A stretch of DNA of 64,000 nt, taken from assembly GCF_000014565.1 (NCBI RefSeq), contig NC_008269.1:620001-684000 (forward strand), in the 5' to 3' direction. The position numbers and the translations under genes were made by a program. This document shows positions 35,597-42,715 of this stretch, piece by piece. Under the pieces are notes generated by a model, which worked only from the letters and a program-made list of their open reading frames with translations, was not told where the DNA came from and did not search any database. The stretch is from Rhodococcus jostii RHA1. GTDB lineage: Bacteria; Actinomycetota; Actinomycetes; Mycobacteriales; Mycobacteriaceae. The stretch's first letter is position 1. Each line of letters opens with the position of its first letter.

Positions 35597-35779
35597 GAGG
35601 GTCTGCGCTTTGAAATTTGGGTTATCGGGGTAGCGCGATGGTTACGGTTCAGGGGCATCGCCTCGCTTTGGGCGTGGGTGGATGCCGATCCACAAGCGCG
35701 GTCACCGCGAACTGTGGAGGTTCGCGCGTGTCCGCTGAAAGGGATCGGAGAAGGGTTGGTTTGGTCGCAGCCGTGCCAG

Positions 35780-36097
35780 TTACGCCGACCGCGGTGCCGG
35801 CTTCACACCGAGCAACAGGTGCGCCGCGGCGGCAACCTCACGGATCTGCTCAACCGTGGCTGTCTCGGGCTCCGATGCGACGAGGTCGACGACATCTACG
35901 AGCGCGTCGCGTGATCCCGGGCTGAGACGACACCTGTCCGGTGAGAGCCGGATTGGGCCATGCGTGTCGATGAGATCCGGAGCGGACATCACGGTCGGCG
36001 TCCTGGTGTCGGTGACGAGGAATGCGCAGATGACGCTCTCTATCGCGATGAGTTCCCACGTTCGCCCGTGACGGTCGGTTGCGGTAAGACCCCTCAT
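35780..36097 (-). CDS. Hypothetical protein of the WhiB operon
   Basis: A 105-residue protein beginning MRGLTATDRHGRTWELIAIE, rich in beta-forming residues then alpha-helical (DALVDVVDLVASEPET and EQIREVAAAAHLLL). No family recognised. AGGGG precedes ATG 36097, which overlaps the stop of the upstream gene (ATGA). It is last of four coupled genes. Confidence 0.65.
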   Translation of the reverse strand: MRGLTATDRHGRTWELIAIESVICAFLVTDTRTPTVMSAPDLIDTHGPIRLSPDRCRLSPGSRDALVDVVDLVASEPETATVEQIREVAAAAHLLLGVKPAPRSA

Positions 36098-36588
36098 GCG
36101 ACCGCCCCTCTCGCCGAGGGGCAGTGCAGCCGTGAATCCCAGGCCTCGATGGCCGCGGCGACGCACGCCTCGGCGACAGAGCCCGGTTTGGCGGCGAGGT
36201 GCGCCCAGAACGCGGCGGCGACAGCTTCCGCACCACTGAACTGATGGCCACCCAGGTAGTCGTGGGCGTCAACTGAGGAGTCGGCGACCGCGGACCAGGC
36301 ATAGAGGGCAGCTGACTGAGCGCGGCTGGCGCCGATCGCAGCGAGCCGGTCAATCGCATCCCATCGAGCAGCGAGGGGGTCGACCGTGCCGGTCGGCATA
36401 TCGCGGCACAACGTGGCGACGGTGTACCCCACGGGTACGGAGAAGCCCGGAATGGTGACCAGACCCCACATCGGGTGGGAGTGCAGGTCAGCGAGCCAGT
36501 TCCACCGCAGGGAAGGAAGCCCCTCGGTGCCGGGGCACTCGATCTCGCCGGTCGCCATGAGGAGGACACGGTCGGAAAGACTGCTCAT
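36094..36588 (-). CDS. Hypothetical protein of the WhiB operon
   Basis: A 164-residue soluble protein without a family I recognise. It has a central segment LRWNWLADLHSHPMWGLVTI and an Ala-rich helical C terminus with FSGAEAVAAAFWAHLAAK. Both ends overlap neighbours by 4 nt. Its place between a WhiB-like regulator and another small protein suggests an element-specific accessory role. Confidence 0.65.
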   Translation of the reverse strand: MSSLSDRVLLMATGEIECPGTEGLPSLRWNWLADLHSHPMWGLVTIPGFSVPVGYTVATLCRDMPTGTVDPLAARWDAIDRLAAIGASRAQSAALYAWSAVADSSVDAHDYLGGHQFSGAEAVAAAFWAHLAAKPGSVAEACVAAAIEAWDSRLHCPSARGAVA

Positions 36589-36893
36589 GCCGCCGACCCC
36601 CGCTCGATTGCCCGTTGCCCTACGACGCGGTTGTAGTACACCCGCAGCTCACGATCACTGGCGACGGCCGTTCCGTCGTGGCGATACGCGACACCGGCCC
36701 AGATCATCGACCGCGGCGGATCTCCCGCCGCGATCATCTTTGCGACTTCGGCGCGGCATGCGGCGAGCCGCGGACACCGGAAGCACTCCCGCTGCGCGTC
36801 GCGGCCGGCCTGGTACGAACCCTCATCGATGTCCCACGACTGCGGGTCAATCGAGCACGGCAGGACCGTCGGGGTTGATCGGCGAGCGGTCAT
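36585..36893 (-). CDS. WhiB-like iron-sulfur regulator
   Basis: A 102-residue WhiB-family protein. The cluster-binding cysteines are C13, then C37, C40 and C46 in ECFRCPRLAACRAEV. The usual GVWGG turn is replaced by MIWAGVAYRHDG, and a basic C-terminal tail follows. WhiB proteins carry a [4Fe-4S] cluster and modulate transcription with the primary sigma factor. It overlaps its upstream neighbour by 4 nt. Phage- and plasmid-encoded WhiB proteins often repress host counterparts, a possible role here. Confidence 0.8.
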   Translation of the reverse strand: MTARRSTPTVLPCSIDPQSWDIDEGSYQAGRDAQRECFRCPRLAACRAEVAKMIAAGDPPRSMIWAGVAYRHDGTAVASDRELRVYYNRVVGQRAIERGSAA

Positions 36894-37603
36894 GCGGCAT
36901 CACCACCGGCAGCGACGTGGGTGGCAGGACCTCGGGGAGTCCTGGCACGCAGGACTGCATACGCCCGGAGCCGATCGGCGGGTACATGATTGCCGTAGTA
37001 ATCGAACGCGGCGCCCGCGACGACCTGATCCTGCGGCGGTTCACCCCCAACGATTCGATCGCGAAGCGTGGCGCGGCACTGGGTGAGGATCGGGCATTCG
37101 TGGCACGAATTGATCGCACGCTGCCACGATGCCAACTTCTGCCCCGTCAGTTCCCAGGAAGCGGACTTGCCCGCGCACGTGCCAACACCCGGCTCAGGTG
37201 CGGTCAACGGGATCATTCCGCGTGCCTCCAACTCGCGGCGGATACGCCGCAGCTGCGGGCAGTCCTGGCACTCGGGGGTGTAGACGAAGCCGCACCGGAA
37301 GCAACGCCCCTCAGGGGTTGGTCGGTGTGCGCTCGCCGAACGCAGCAACGCCGCGACCGAAAAGCGAATCGTTCTCGACGACGTGTCCGCGGTTCCATCG
37401 CGCCGCGCTAGCTCGCGGAGCGCGGCCGCAGCTCGGGGGCACAGAGGCTTAGCTGCCGTGACTATGGCGCCGCATTCCTCGCAACGCCCCTCGGCAGACA
37501 CGTGTTGGGCAGTGATGCGCACCAGGTCGGCAGTGGCTAACGATCGCGCCACGGCTGGATGCCGCTCACCGCGCTCTCTTTGGGCGCCAGCTATCGTGTT
37601 CAT
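36890..37603 (-). CDS. Cysteine-rich protein with C-terminal WhiB-like domain
   Basis: A 237-residue protein with two zinc-ribbon-like units (GRCEECGAIVTAAKPLC and GRCFRCGFVYTPECQDC). A third cysteine domain has WhiB spacing: a lone Cys near residue 143, then CHECPILTQCRA, then VVAGAAFDYYGNH in place of the GVWGG turn. That last segment parallels MIWAGVAYRHDG in the next gene, suggesting the domains are related. It is first in the operon. It probably binds metal or an Fe-S cluster and DNA or sigma factor; the multi-domain layout is not one I know. Confidence 0.65.
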   Translation of the reverse strand: MNTIAGAQRERGERHPAVARSLATADLVRITAQHVSAEGRCEECGAIVTAAKPLCPRAAAALRELARRDGTADTSSRTIRFSVAALLRSASAHRPTPEGRCFRCGFVYTPECQDCPQLRRIRRELEARGMIPLTAPEPGVGTCAGKSASWELTGQKLASWQRAINSCHECPILTQCRATLRDRIVGGEPPQDQVVAGAAFDYYGNHVPADRLRAYAVLRARTPRGPATHVAAGGDAA

Positions 37604-37662
37604 TGCAGAGACTCCAATCTGCTGATGGTGCCTGAACGGACCGCTAATCCGTTGAGGCTTGA

Positions 37663-37693
37663 GCCCCCTGGCCGCCGCTAACGGTCAGGGGGC
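37663..37693. repeat. GC-rich hairpin in the divergent promoter region
   Basis: GCCCCCTGGCC and GGTCAGGGGGC pair with one mismatch around a 9-nt loop. The T run after it is poor (TTCTCGTT), so it may be a weak terminator or a regulatory structure between the WhiB operon and the XRE gene. Confidence 0.4.
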
Positions 37694-37760
37694 TTCTCGT
37701 TGCAATAGGGTTCGACTCTTAGCTCCACCCCCATGCGGCTCTCGTGCAATCATATAAAAG

Positions 37761-37781
37761 CGATCGTTTAAAACCGATCGT
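37761..37781. promoter_or_regulatory. CGATCGT direct repeats, likely XRE operator
   Basis: CGATCGT occurs at 37761-37767 and 37775-37781, a 14-bp period, in an AT-rich stretch 30-50 nt before the XRE gene start. The position suggests an operator for the XRE protein covering its own promoter. Confidence 0.45.
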
Positions 37782-37811
37782 ATGTGCGCATCGTAACGAG
37801 AGGGCGGCACA

Positions 37812-38297
37812 GTGTCTACCAGTGACCACATGTGCGGCAGGATTATTTCGGTGAGTCGGCGAGTTATGCGCGGGTTTACTCCGTCCGCCCTGGTTGGCGC
37901 GCGCCGCAACGCCGGCTGGTCGCAAGCCGATTTGGCACGGCTTTCCGACGTCGGCGTCGCCACGATTAGAAGGTGGGAGAAGGGCACTGCATCGCCCCAA
38001 GTTGACGTCCTGGCGAGGGTTGCCGCTGTTCTTGAAGTTCCCATCTCCGACTTTGTGAATATCCCAGTCTCGGAGCGCTTCCCGGGCGACTGGCGGGTTC
38101 TGCTGGGGCTGACCCAACCGCAACTCGGTGCGCGTGCCGGGGTCCGCACTGCCGTGGTTGGCAGCATCGAGCGTGGGGAGACGGCATTGTCCGACAACGT
38201 TGCTGAGCGCCTGTCGTCTGCGCTCGACATCTCCATTGCGGAGCTGCGGGATGCGCATCAACGGGCGCGGAGCCGGCCGCCGGGCATGCCCGCCTGA
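37812..38297 (+). CDS. XRE-family regulator with two helix-turn-helix domains
   Basis: A 161-residue protein with a first HTH (LVGARRNAGWSQADLARLSD then GVATIRRWEKG) and a second, weaker one (LLGLTQPQLGARAGVRTAVV then GSIERGE). Two Cro/CI-type domains in one chain suggest binding to spaced sites, and direct repeats lie just upstream. GTG 37812 has AGGG 8 nt upstream. It is divergent from the WhiB operon. It probably controls element maintenance or transfer, comparable to ImmR-type repressors of integrative elements; that is inference. Confidence 0.82.
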   Translation: MSTSDHMCGRIISVSRRVMRGFTPSALVGARRNAGWSQADLARLSDVGVATIRRWEKGTASPQVDVLARVAAVLEVPISDFVNIPVSERFPGDWRVLLGLTQPQLGARAGVRTAVVGSIERGETALSDNVAERLSSALDISIAELRDAHQRARSRPPGMPA

Positions 38298-38386
38298 CGT
38301 CCTCGTGCGCGGTGGCGTGCCCGAACTCCGTGACACCGGTGCCTCGCCTTCTGTCGGTCATGTGAATGATCTTGAGCCTACTTTAC

Positions 38387-38407
38387 TACTGCAAACTTGC
38401 AACAGTA
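38387..38407. promoter_or_regulatory. TACTG...CAGTA inverted repeat before the EspR-like gene
   Basis: TACTG and CAGTA arms enclose an 11-nt centre containing TTGCAA, and a further ACTACTGCAA lies about 15 nt on. The cluster sits 95-110 nt before the EspR-like start in an AT-rich stretch, and could be its autoregulatory site. Confidence 0.35.
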
Positions 38408-38499
38408 AACACTTCCGTAACTACTGCAATAAGGCGACGTCAACGACATCTATACTCATGTCCAACTACCGGCGAAGCTTGAAGTTTGGAGGATGTGCG

Positions 38500-38844
38500 G
38501 TGAGCGAGAGTTTCGCCGAAAGGCTGCGACATCTATTCGACACGGTCCATCCGAAGGGGCGAGGCCCCTACAGTCAAGCGGAGGTTGTCGAGGCCATCCG
38601 AGCCGCCGGCGGCAATATGACGCCGGGATACATGTCGCAGTTGCTGTCCGGCAAGCGATCTTCGCCGAGCTGGACCACGCTGCGAGACATATGTCGAGTC
38701 TTCGCAGTACCAATGGACTACTTCAATGACGACGATGTCTACGAGGAGATCAAGGGCTATATCGCCTACATCCAAGATCTCCGAGACGCCGAAGACCAGA
38801 ATATTGCAGCACGAACATACTTCCCGTTCCGGCGTCCCGAATAG
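38500..38844 (+). CDS. EspR-like HTH regulator
   Basis: A 114-residue protein whose first 80 residues closely follow the EspR N terminus: SFAERLRHLFDTVHPKGRGP, then GGNMTPGYMSQLLSGKRSSP and a tail near MDYFNDD. EspR is a mycobacterial nucleoid-associated regulator of the ESX-1 espACD genes; its HTH recognises TTTGC-like sites. This version lacks much of the C-terminal dimerisation part. GTG 38500 has GGAGG 8 nt upstream. It converges on the PAP2-like gene with a 2-nt gap. Confidence 0.82.
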   Translation: MSESFAERLRHLFDTVHPKGRGPYSQAEVVEAIRAAGGNMTPGYMSQLLSGKRSSPSWTTLRDICRVFAVPMDYFNDDDVYEEIKGYIAYIQDLRDAEDQNIAARTYFPFRRPE

Positions 38845-38846
38845 GA

Positions 38847-39443
38847 CTAGGTGAACAGTGCGTACGTGCCTCCAGCGATGACGGCGCCCACGAATGCACC
38901 CACGATGACCTGACCAGTCGTGTGATCACCGAGCCGCACCCGCGACCAACCGATCGCGGGCGTGCACGCTAGTGCCAGAACCCAAATCGGTGAGACAGCG
39001 AGCATGAGAATCACGGTGATGCCCGCTGAGACAGCAGTGTGCACACTGACCTTCCACCGAACGACGCTGGTAATTATCCCGATGGCCAGCAACGTCGCAA
39101 ACCCTGCGGCCGTGAAGGCGATTAGTTCTGCGGGTGCATTGGCGCAGATCTGAATGACGAGACCCGCAAGCACGATTGCCAAGATAACGACAATCAGAAG
39201 GTGACGTTCGCGGTGCTCGGTCACATGGTGATCGCCGATCCGTGATCGCCAGATTTCGAACAGAATGAAGGCCATGGGGAGGCCGCCGGAAATCATGGCG
39301 ACGAAGATCCCCCATGCCGTCGACTCAAGGTACACGCCCAGGAAGAGTGACGAGACAATGTTGAGAACCCAAGGAGCTCCCACCTCAGTCAATGCTCTGG
39401 CAAGGCGATCAACACGGTCGCCGCGGGTTTGATTCTCAGTCAT
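38847..39443 (-). CDS. PAP2-like integral membrane protein
   Basis: A 198-residue membrane protein with about six helices. The C-terminal sequence WSRVRLGDHTTGQVIVGAFV resembles the phosphatase-site region of PAP2/lipid-phosphatase proteins (R..LGDH...Q...G), but the first and second PAP2 catalytic motifs are not evident. The start overlaps the upstream stop (ATGACTGA). It is last in a three-gene operon with an ImmA/IrrE-like protease and a large membrane protein. Confidence 0.65.
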   Translation of the reverse strand: MTENQTRGDRVDRLARALTEVGAPWVLNIVSSLFLGVYLESTAWGIFVAMISGGLPMAFILFEIWRSRIGDHHVTEHRERHLLIVVILAIVLAGLVIQICANAPAELIAFTAAGFATLLAIGIITSVVRWKVSVHTAVSAGITVILMLAVSPIWVLALACTPAIGWSRVRLGDHTTGQVIVGAFVGAVIAGGTYALFT

Positions 39444-40533
39444 CGCCATCTGCGGCCACCAACTTTTCCTGTCGTGCGGTGTTGAAAGCGACGCCGAGAG
39501 TGCGCACCCACTCGACGTCTGAGACGCCCTCCGGAGCGCCGAGAGCTTCCTGGGGCAACTCTTCCCGTGCGAAGCCGGTAAGGATCCACTCAACTATTGC
39601 AACTGGCGCTTCGTCCTCGGGAATCGGGGCGCCATGGGGGAGGCCTGCGGCTTGGGCGGCGATGCTAAGGGCGTCCATCACTTCCGTGGCGCGGTCGGCA
39701 ACGCGATCCGTGGCGCTGCTACCTTTCCAGGAGGGTCGAACGACACCAGGCCAGCGCGCAGTGAGCACCTCATGGAGTTCGAAGAAATCTCGCAACGCCC
39801 GGCGTGCGGCCGTCCAGAGAGCCATCGTCGGCCACAGCACACCGATGGTGACCATGAGGACCCCGACGAGCGCAAGAACCTGAGTGATGTCGAAGACTCG
39901 GGGAGTCGGATCGATTGCACCGGTAGACGCGGCCAGTACGTATGTGATTCGCATGCCGGCGTAGGCGGTGAGCATGAAAACCCCAGGGCACAGCACCATC
40001 AAGCCACGACCCGTCGCGGTCCGCGTGTCGGCATGGCCGGCCGTCACGATGGTCACCACGATGCAGAGAAGGAACGGGTAGAGCATCGCGGTAATGCCGG
40101 CCTCCGCATATCCGGGAGTGTGGGCATACAGGTCGTCGAAGGTATATCCGTCGCGCTGTTCCGGCACTTCCGGGGCAGTCAAGAAGAAGGCCACCGACCC
40201 GCCTGCGGTGACCATTGACAGCAACGCATGAAGCCGGATGAGCTGTGCGCGACGTCGATCGGACGGAGCCATAAGGTCTGTCACGAGTATGGCTGCACCG
40301 AAGCAGATTCCGCTAAACAGGACCATTTTGACCGCGCCAGCACCATTTGAGTGACCAAGTGCGCCTCTCAGTAAGCTCTCGAAGAGCGGCAGGTTGACTG
40401 TCATGTGGGCGGCCATGCAGGTGAAGACAGTCAGAACACCGACCAGGTTCCATGTGCGAGCCCACCACCACCTACGGAACCGACTGGCTGCGGCTATCCA
40501 TAGAAGGACTGCGACCGCCGCTGTTGCCGTCAC
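39436..40533 (-). CDS. Polytopic membrane protein (MAB_1171c/DUF6545-like)
   Basis: A 365-residue protein with about seven N-terminal membrane helices (TATAAVAVLLWIAAASRFRR onward). A soluble C-terminal region contains AARRALRDFFELHEVLTA and TDRVADRATEVMDAL. This layout and its coupling to an ImmA/IrrE-like protease fit the actinobacterial MAB_1171c/DUF6545 group of unknown function. GTG 40533 overlaps the upstream stop (GTGA). Confidence 0.7.
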   Translation of the reverse strand: MTATAAVAVLLWIAAASRFRRWWWARTWNLVGVLTVFTCMAAHMTVNLPLFESLLRGALGHSNGAGAVKMVLFSGICFGAAILVTDLMAPSDRRRAQLIRLHALLSMVTAGGSVAFFLTAPEVPEQRDGYTFDDLYAHTPGYAEAGITAMLYPFLLCIVVTIVTAGHADTRTATGRGLMVLCPGVFMLTAYAGMRITYVLAASTGAIDPTPRVFDITQVLALVGVLMVTIGVLWPTMALWTAARRALRDFFELHEVLTARWPGVVRPSWKGSSATDRVADRATEVMDALSIAAQAAGLPHGAPIPEDEAPVAIVEWILTGFAREELPQEALGAPEGVSDVEWVRTLGVAFNTARQEKLVAADGDD

Positions 40534-41012
40534 CTGATCGCCTCGTCGAGGCGAGCGCGCACACCGGGATTGCGGGATGCTTGGTTACTATTCACCCGCC
40601 CAAGGAGTCTGCTCGCGAACGCCTCAGCCTCAATTTCCTCAGCGTCGTGTCCGTCACTGCACTCGCGCCGAAGCATTATCTTCGCCAATCCATGAGCCGC
40701 TGCTGGAAGAAACTCTTCCGCGAACTCGCGGGCAGGTCGGCCCCGATGCCCGAGCAGGATGTGGCCGAGTTCGTGGGCAAGCGTGCGCTCGCGGGCGTGA
40801 ACCCAGTCAGCGCAGGAAACCTCGTCCCGGTCGGGATGTTGAACCCATTGGCCGAAAACGCCTATCGGCAGGTTCTTGTTGGATTGAACGACGGTGATCG
40901 GGCGCTTCCGGTCCCGGGCTGCTGCCTCCATCAATCCTGCAAGCGTAGATGCTTCCCCTGAGGTCGCTACGCGAAACAGTCGATCGACAGCCTCTGAAAC
41001 ACGATTCGTCAT
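40530..41012 (-). CDS. ImmA/IrrE-type zinc metallopeptidase
   Basis: A 160-residue protein with the zinc motif HELGH at residues 80-84 (TLAHELGHILLGH) and a downstream acidic helix EEIEAEAFASRLL, the usual ImmA/IrrE layout. Such proteases cleave a partner XRE repressor, as ImmA does to ImmR in ICEBs1. Here candidate partners are the XRE protein (37812) or the EspR-like protein (38500). ATG 41012 is preceded by GGAGG 6 nt upstream. It is first in the coupled operon, unless the small ORF at 41012-41326 is real. Confidence 0.8.
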   Translation of the reverse strand: MTNRVSEAVDRLFRVATSGEASTLAGLMEAAARDRKRPITVVQSNKNLPIGVFGQWVQHPDRDEVSCADWVHARERTLAHELGHILLGHRGRPAREFAEEFLPAAAHGLAKIMLRRECSDGHDAEEIEAEAFASRLLGRVNSNQASRNPGVRARLDEAIR

Positions 41013-41326
41013 TACCAACCTCCACCCGGGACCATTGGGGCGCATATGAATACACGTGTGCCACATCTTGACGCTGCATCTGAAGCCGCCCCGACGGGCT
41101 CCAGGGAACTCCCGGGCGGGAGCGCGGTGGCTAGATTATCAGCACCGCGGATAGCTGCAACCAGAAGGTCTCTGGGACCTCGGTACCAAGCTCTGCGCGC
41201 GTAATCGTAGTCGGCGGGAAGGTGGAGAAACCATCCTGAAGTCGTGTTTCGCTGCTGGAGAACAGAACTGCGGTACTCAAACATCGAACCTATCGGTAGC
41301 CGGGCGACTGTCAGGCAGAGTGACAT
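41012..41326 (-). CDS. Possible small protein upstream of the ImmA-like gene
   Basis: A 104-codon ORF ends TAATG, overlapping the protease start by one base. Codon use is mixed and there is no clear ribosome site or family. The overlap is its main support; otherwise this would be a 440-nt gap between the protease operon and the lipoprotein gene. Confidence 0.3.
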   Translation of the reverse strand: MSLCLTVARLPIGSMFEYRSSVLQQRNTTSGWFLHLPADYDYARRAWYRGPRDLLVAAIRGADNLATALPPGSSLEPVGAASDAASRCGTRVFICAPMVPGGGW

Positions 41327-41452
41327 AGCTACTCAGAGCTGGTGCCGGTTCGCCCGGCACGCGTGGTGCCCCCCAACTGCAATACGTGCCGACTCGCAAT
41401 ACGGGGTGTGGCAAATGTGAGAAATTGATGCTTCGGCGAGTCGAAATCTCCG

Positions 41453-42013
41453 TTACCCATTGCAGTTGAGATGCATGTAGATGTCGAGTTCGTCATACGG
41501 CGAGTTCACGATCCAGTGGGGCGGAGTGTCGTCGTCGACCTGAATTTCGACTTCTCCGACCGATGGCTTGTCCCAGGTAATGCCGAGAGGAAATTGCTTG
41601 GTGCTGCCCTTCGGTCGTGTTTTGCTGACGGCCTCGATCGCTCCCGGGGATTCGGCGAAGTCGTGTGCTGGGTAGTTGAGGCTCTCGTTCTCGATCGTGA
41701 CGGTTTGGGATCCGTGGGTGAGGGTAGCGTGCCACCCGTTCGGTGCGGCGATGTCGATGGTGAGGTTGTCGCCCTCGCCGTGGCACTCGACGTCGACCTG
41801 GTCCGGGGTAGGAAGGGTCACGAGGTCGATGCCTTTGCGGTTGCCGACGCCGATGGCGATGTTGCCGTCCCACCCGTCGGATCCGCCGGACGATTCGGCG
41901 GGCGTGACGCTGCCGGGCCGAGTGTCATCGCTCGACGAGCCTGAGCATGCGGCAAGGGTCGCGGCGATCATGGCGATGAGCGCGAGCCCGGCGAGTGCAC
42001 GGCTGCTGGACAT
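41453..42013 (-). CDS. Lipoprotein at the end of the T4SS operon
   Basis: A 186-residue protein with a signal peptide and lipobox LAAC around residue 22, a Ser/Asp-rich linker, and a beta-rich domain with two further cysteines (VDVECHGEGDN and the C-terminal HLNCNG) that may form a disulfide. The fold is reminiscent of small LpqH-like lipoproteins, without a firm match. It follows the T4SS genes on the same strand after 62 nt and would sit on the outer face of the membrane. Confidence 0.7.
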   Translation of the reverse strand: MSSSRALAGLALIAMIAATLAACSGSSSDDTRPGSVTPAESSGGSDGWDGNIAIGVGNRKGIDLVTLPTPDQVDVECHGEGDNLTIDIAAPNGWHATLTHGSQTVTIENESLNYPAHDFAESPGAIEAVSKTRPKGSTKQFPLGITWDKPSVGEVEIQVDDDTPPHWIVNSPYDELDIYMHLNCNG

Positions 42014-42075
42014 TTTGGTTCCCCTCCTGTTGCCGCATTACGGCTTTGTCGAACTCGATGCGGTGGTTACTGCGT

Positions 42076-42681
42076 TCAGTACCGGATGGTGTCGATGAGC
42101 CAGTTGCCCCCTGTCTTGGTAAGCGTGACCCAGACGATGGTGTTGGGGTTAACAGGGACGGCGTTGTCCCCGGTGATCGCGGTCTGGTGGATGGTGGCGA
42201 CGCGGTGGATGAGGGTGTCGGTATCGGGAGGGCAGCCGGAGCAGCCGATCAGCACGTCGGCGACGACCTTTGCGTTCGTGGTGGCCCACTGTCCCCATTG
42301 CACGCCGGGACCGCGTTCGGGCGTGACTGGAATGGCCACTTGCGCTGCGAGCCTGTCGGTCAGCCACTGTCGGGCCCGCACGAAGCCGTCGTTGGGGGAC
42401 TGGTCGGTGGCCGGGTACCAAGTGAACGCGACCGATAGGGCCTGGCGGGCGACGTCTTCCGCCACGTCGGCGTCCGGAGCTGGCGCCGCCGTGGTTGGTG
42501 GAGGTACGGGCGCAAAGGTCGTAAGTGGTGCTGTGGCTGCCGGTGGTGCCGCGGCCGCCGACAACGACGTTTCTAGAGGCGACGTCTGCGGGTCCTGTTG
42601 GGTCGGCCGGCACGCATATACGAGGATGGCGACCAGGGCACCCAGGATCACGACCACGGCCAGGAATCGGCGCACGCTCAT
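42076..42681 (-). CDS. Membrane-anchored protein of the T4SS operon
   Basis: A 201-residue protein with one N-terminal membrane helix (FLAVVVILGALVAILVYACR), a Pro/Thr/Ala-rich linker and an extracytoplasmic domain ending in TKTGGNWLIDTIRY. That closing pattern is typical of small NTF2/VirB8-like accessory domains in conjugation loci. It lies 34 nt downstream of the wall-hydrolase gene. Exact family not identified. Confidence 0.65.
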   Translation of the reverse strand: MSVRRFLAVVVILGALVAILVYACRPTQQDPQTSPLETSLSAAAAPPAATAPLTTFAPVPPPTTAAPAPDADVAEDVARQALSVAFTWYPATDQSPNDGFVRARQWLTDRLAAQVAIPVTPERGPGVQWGQWATTNAKVVADVLIGCSGCPPDTDTLIHRVATIHQTAITGDNAVPVNPNTIVWVTLTKTGGNWLIDTIRY

Positions 42682-42715
42682 CTCGGTCCTCCTTCAGTTG
42701 CGGGCAGTTCACTCA

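Larger units (their letters stand above)
35456..35779. other. Intergenic region with hairpin and terminator
   Basis: About 320 nt upstream of the replication-like gene and downstream of the WhiB operon. It holds the hairpin at 35503-35530 and the terminator at 35568-35596. Plus-strand ORFs here lack support. Confidence 0.5.
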
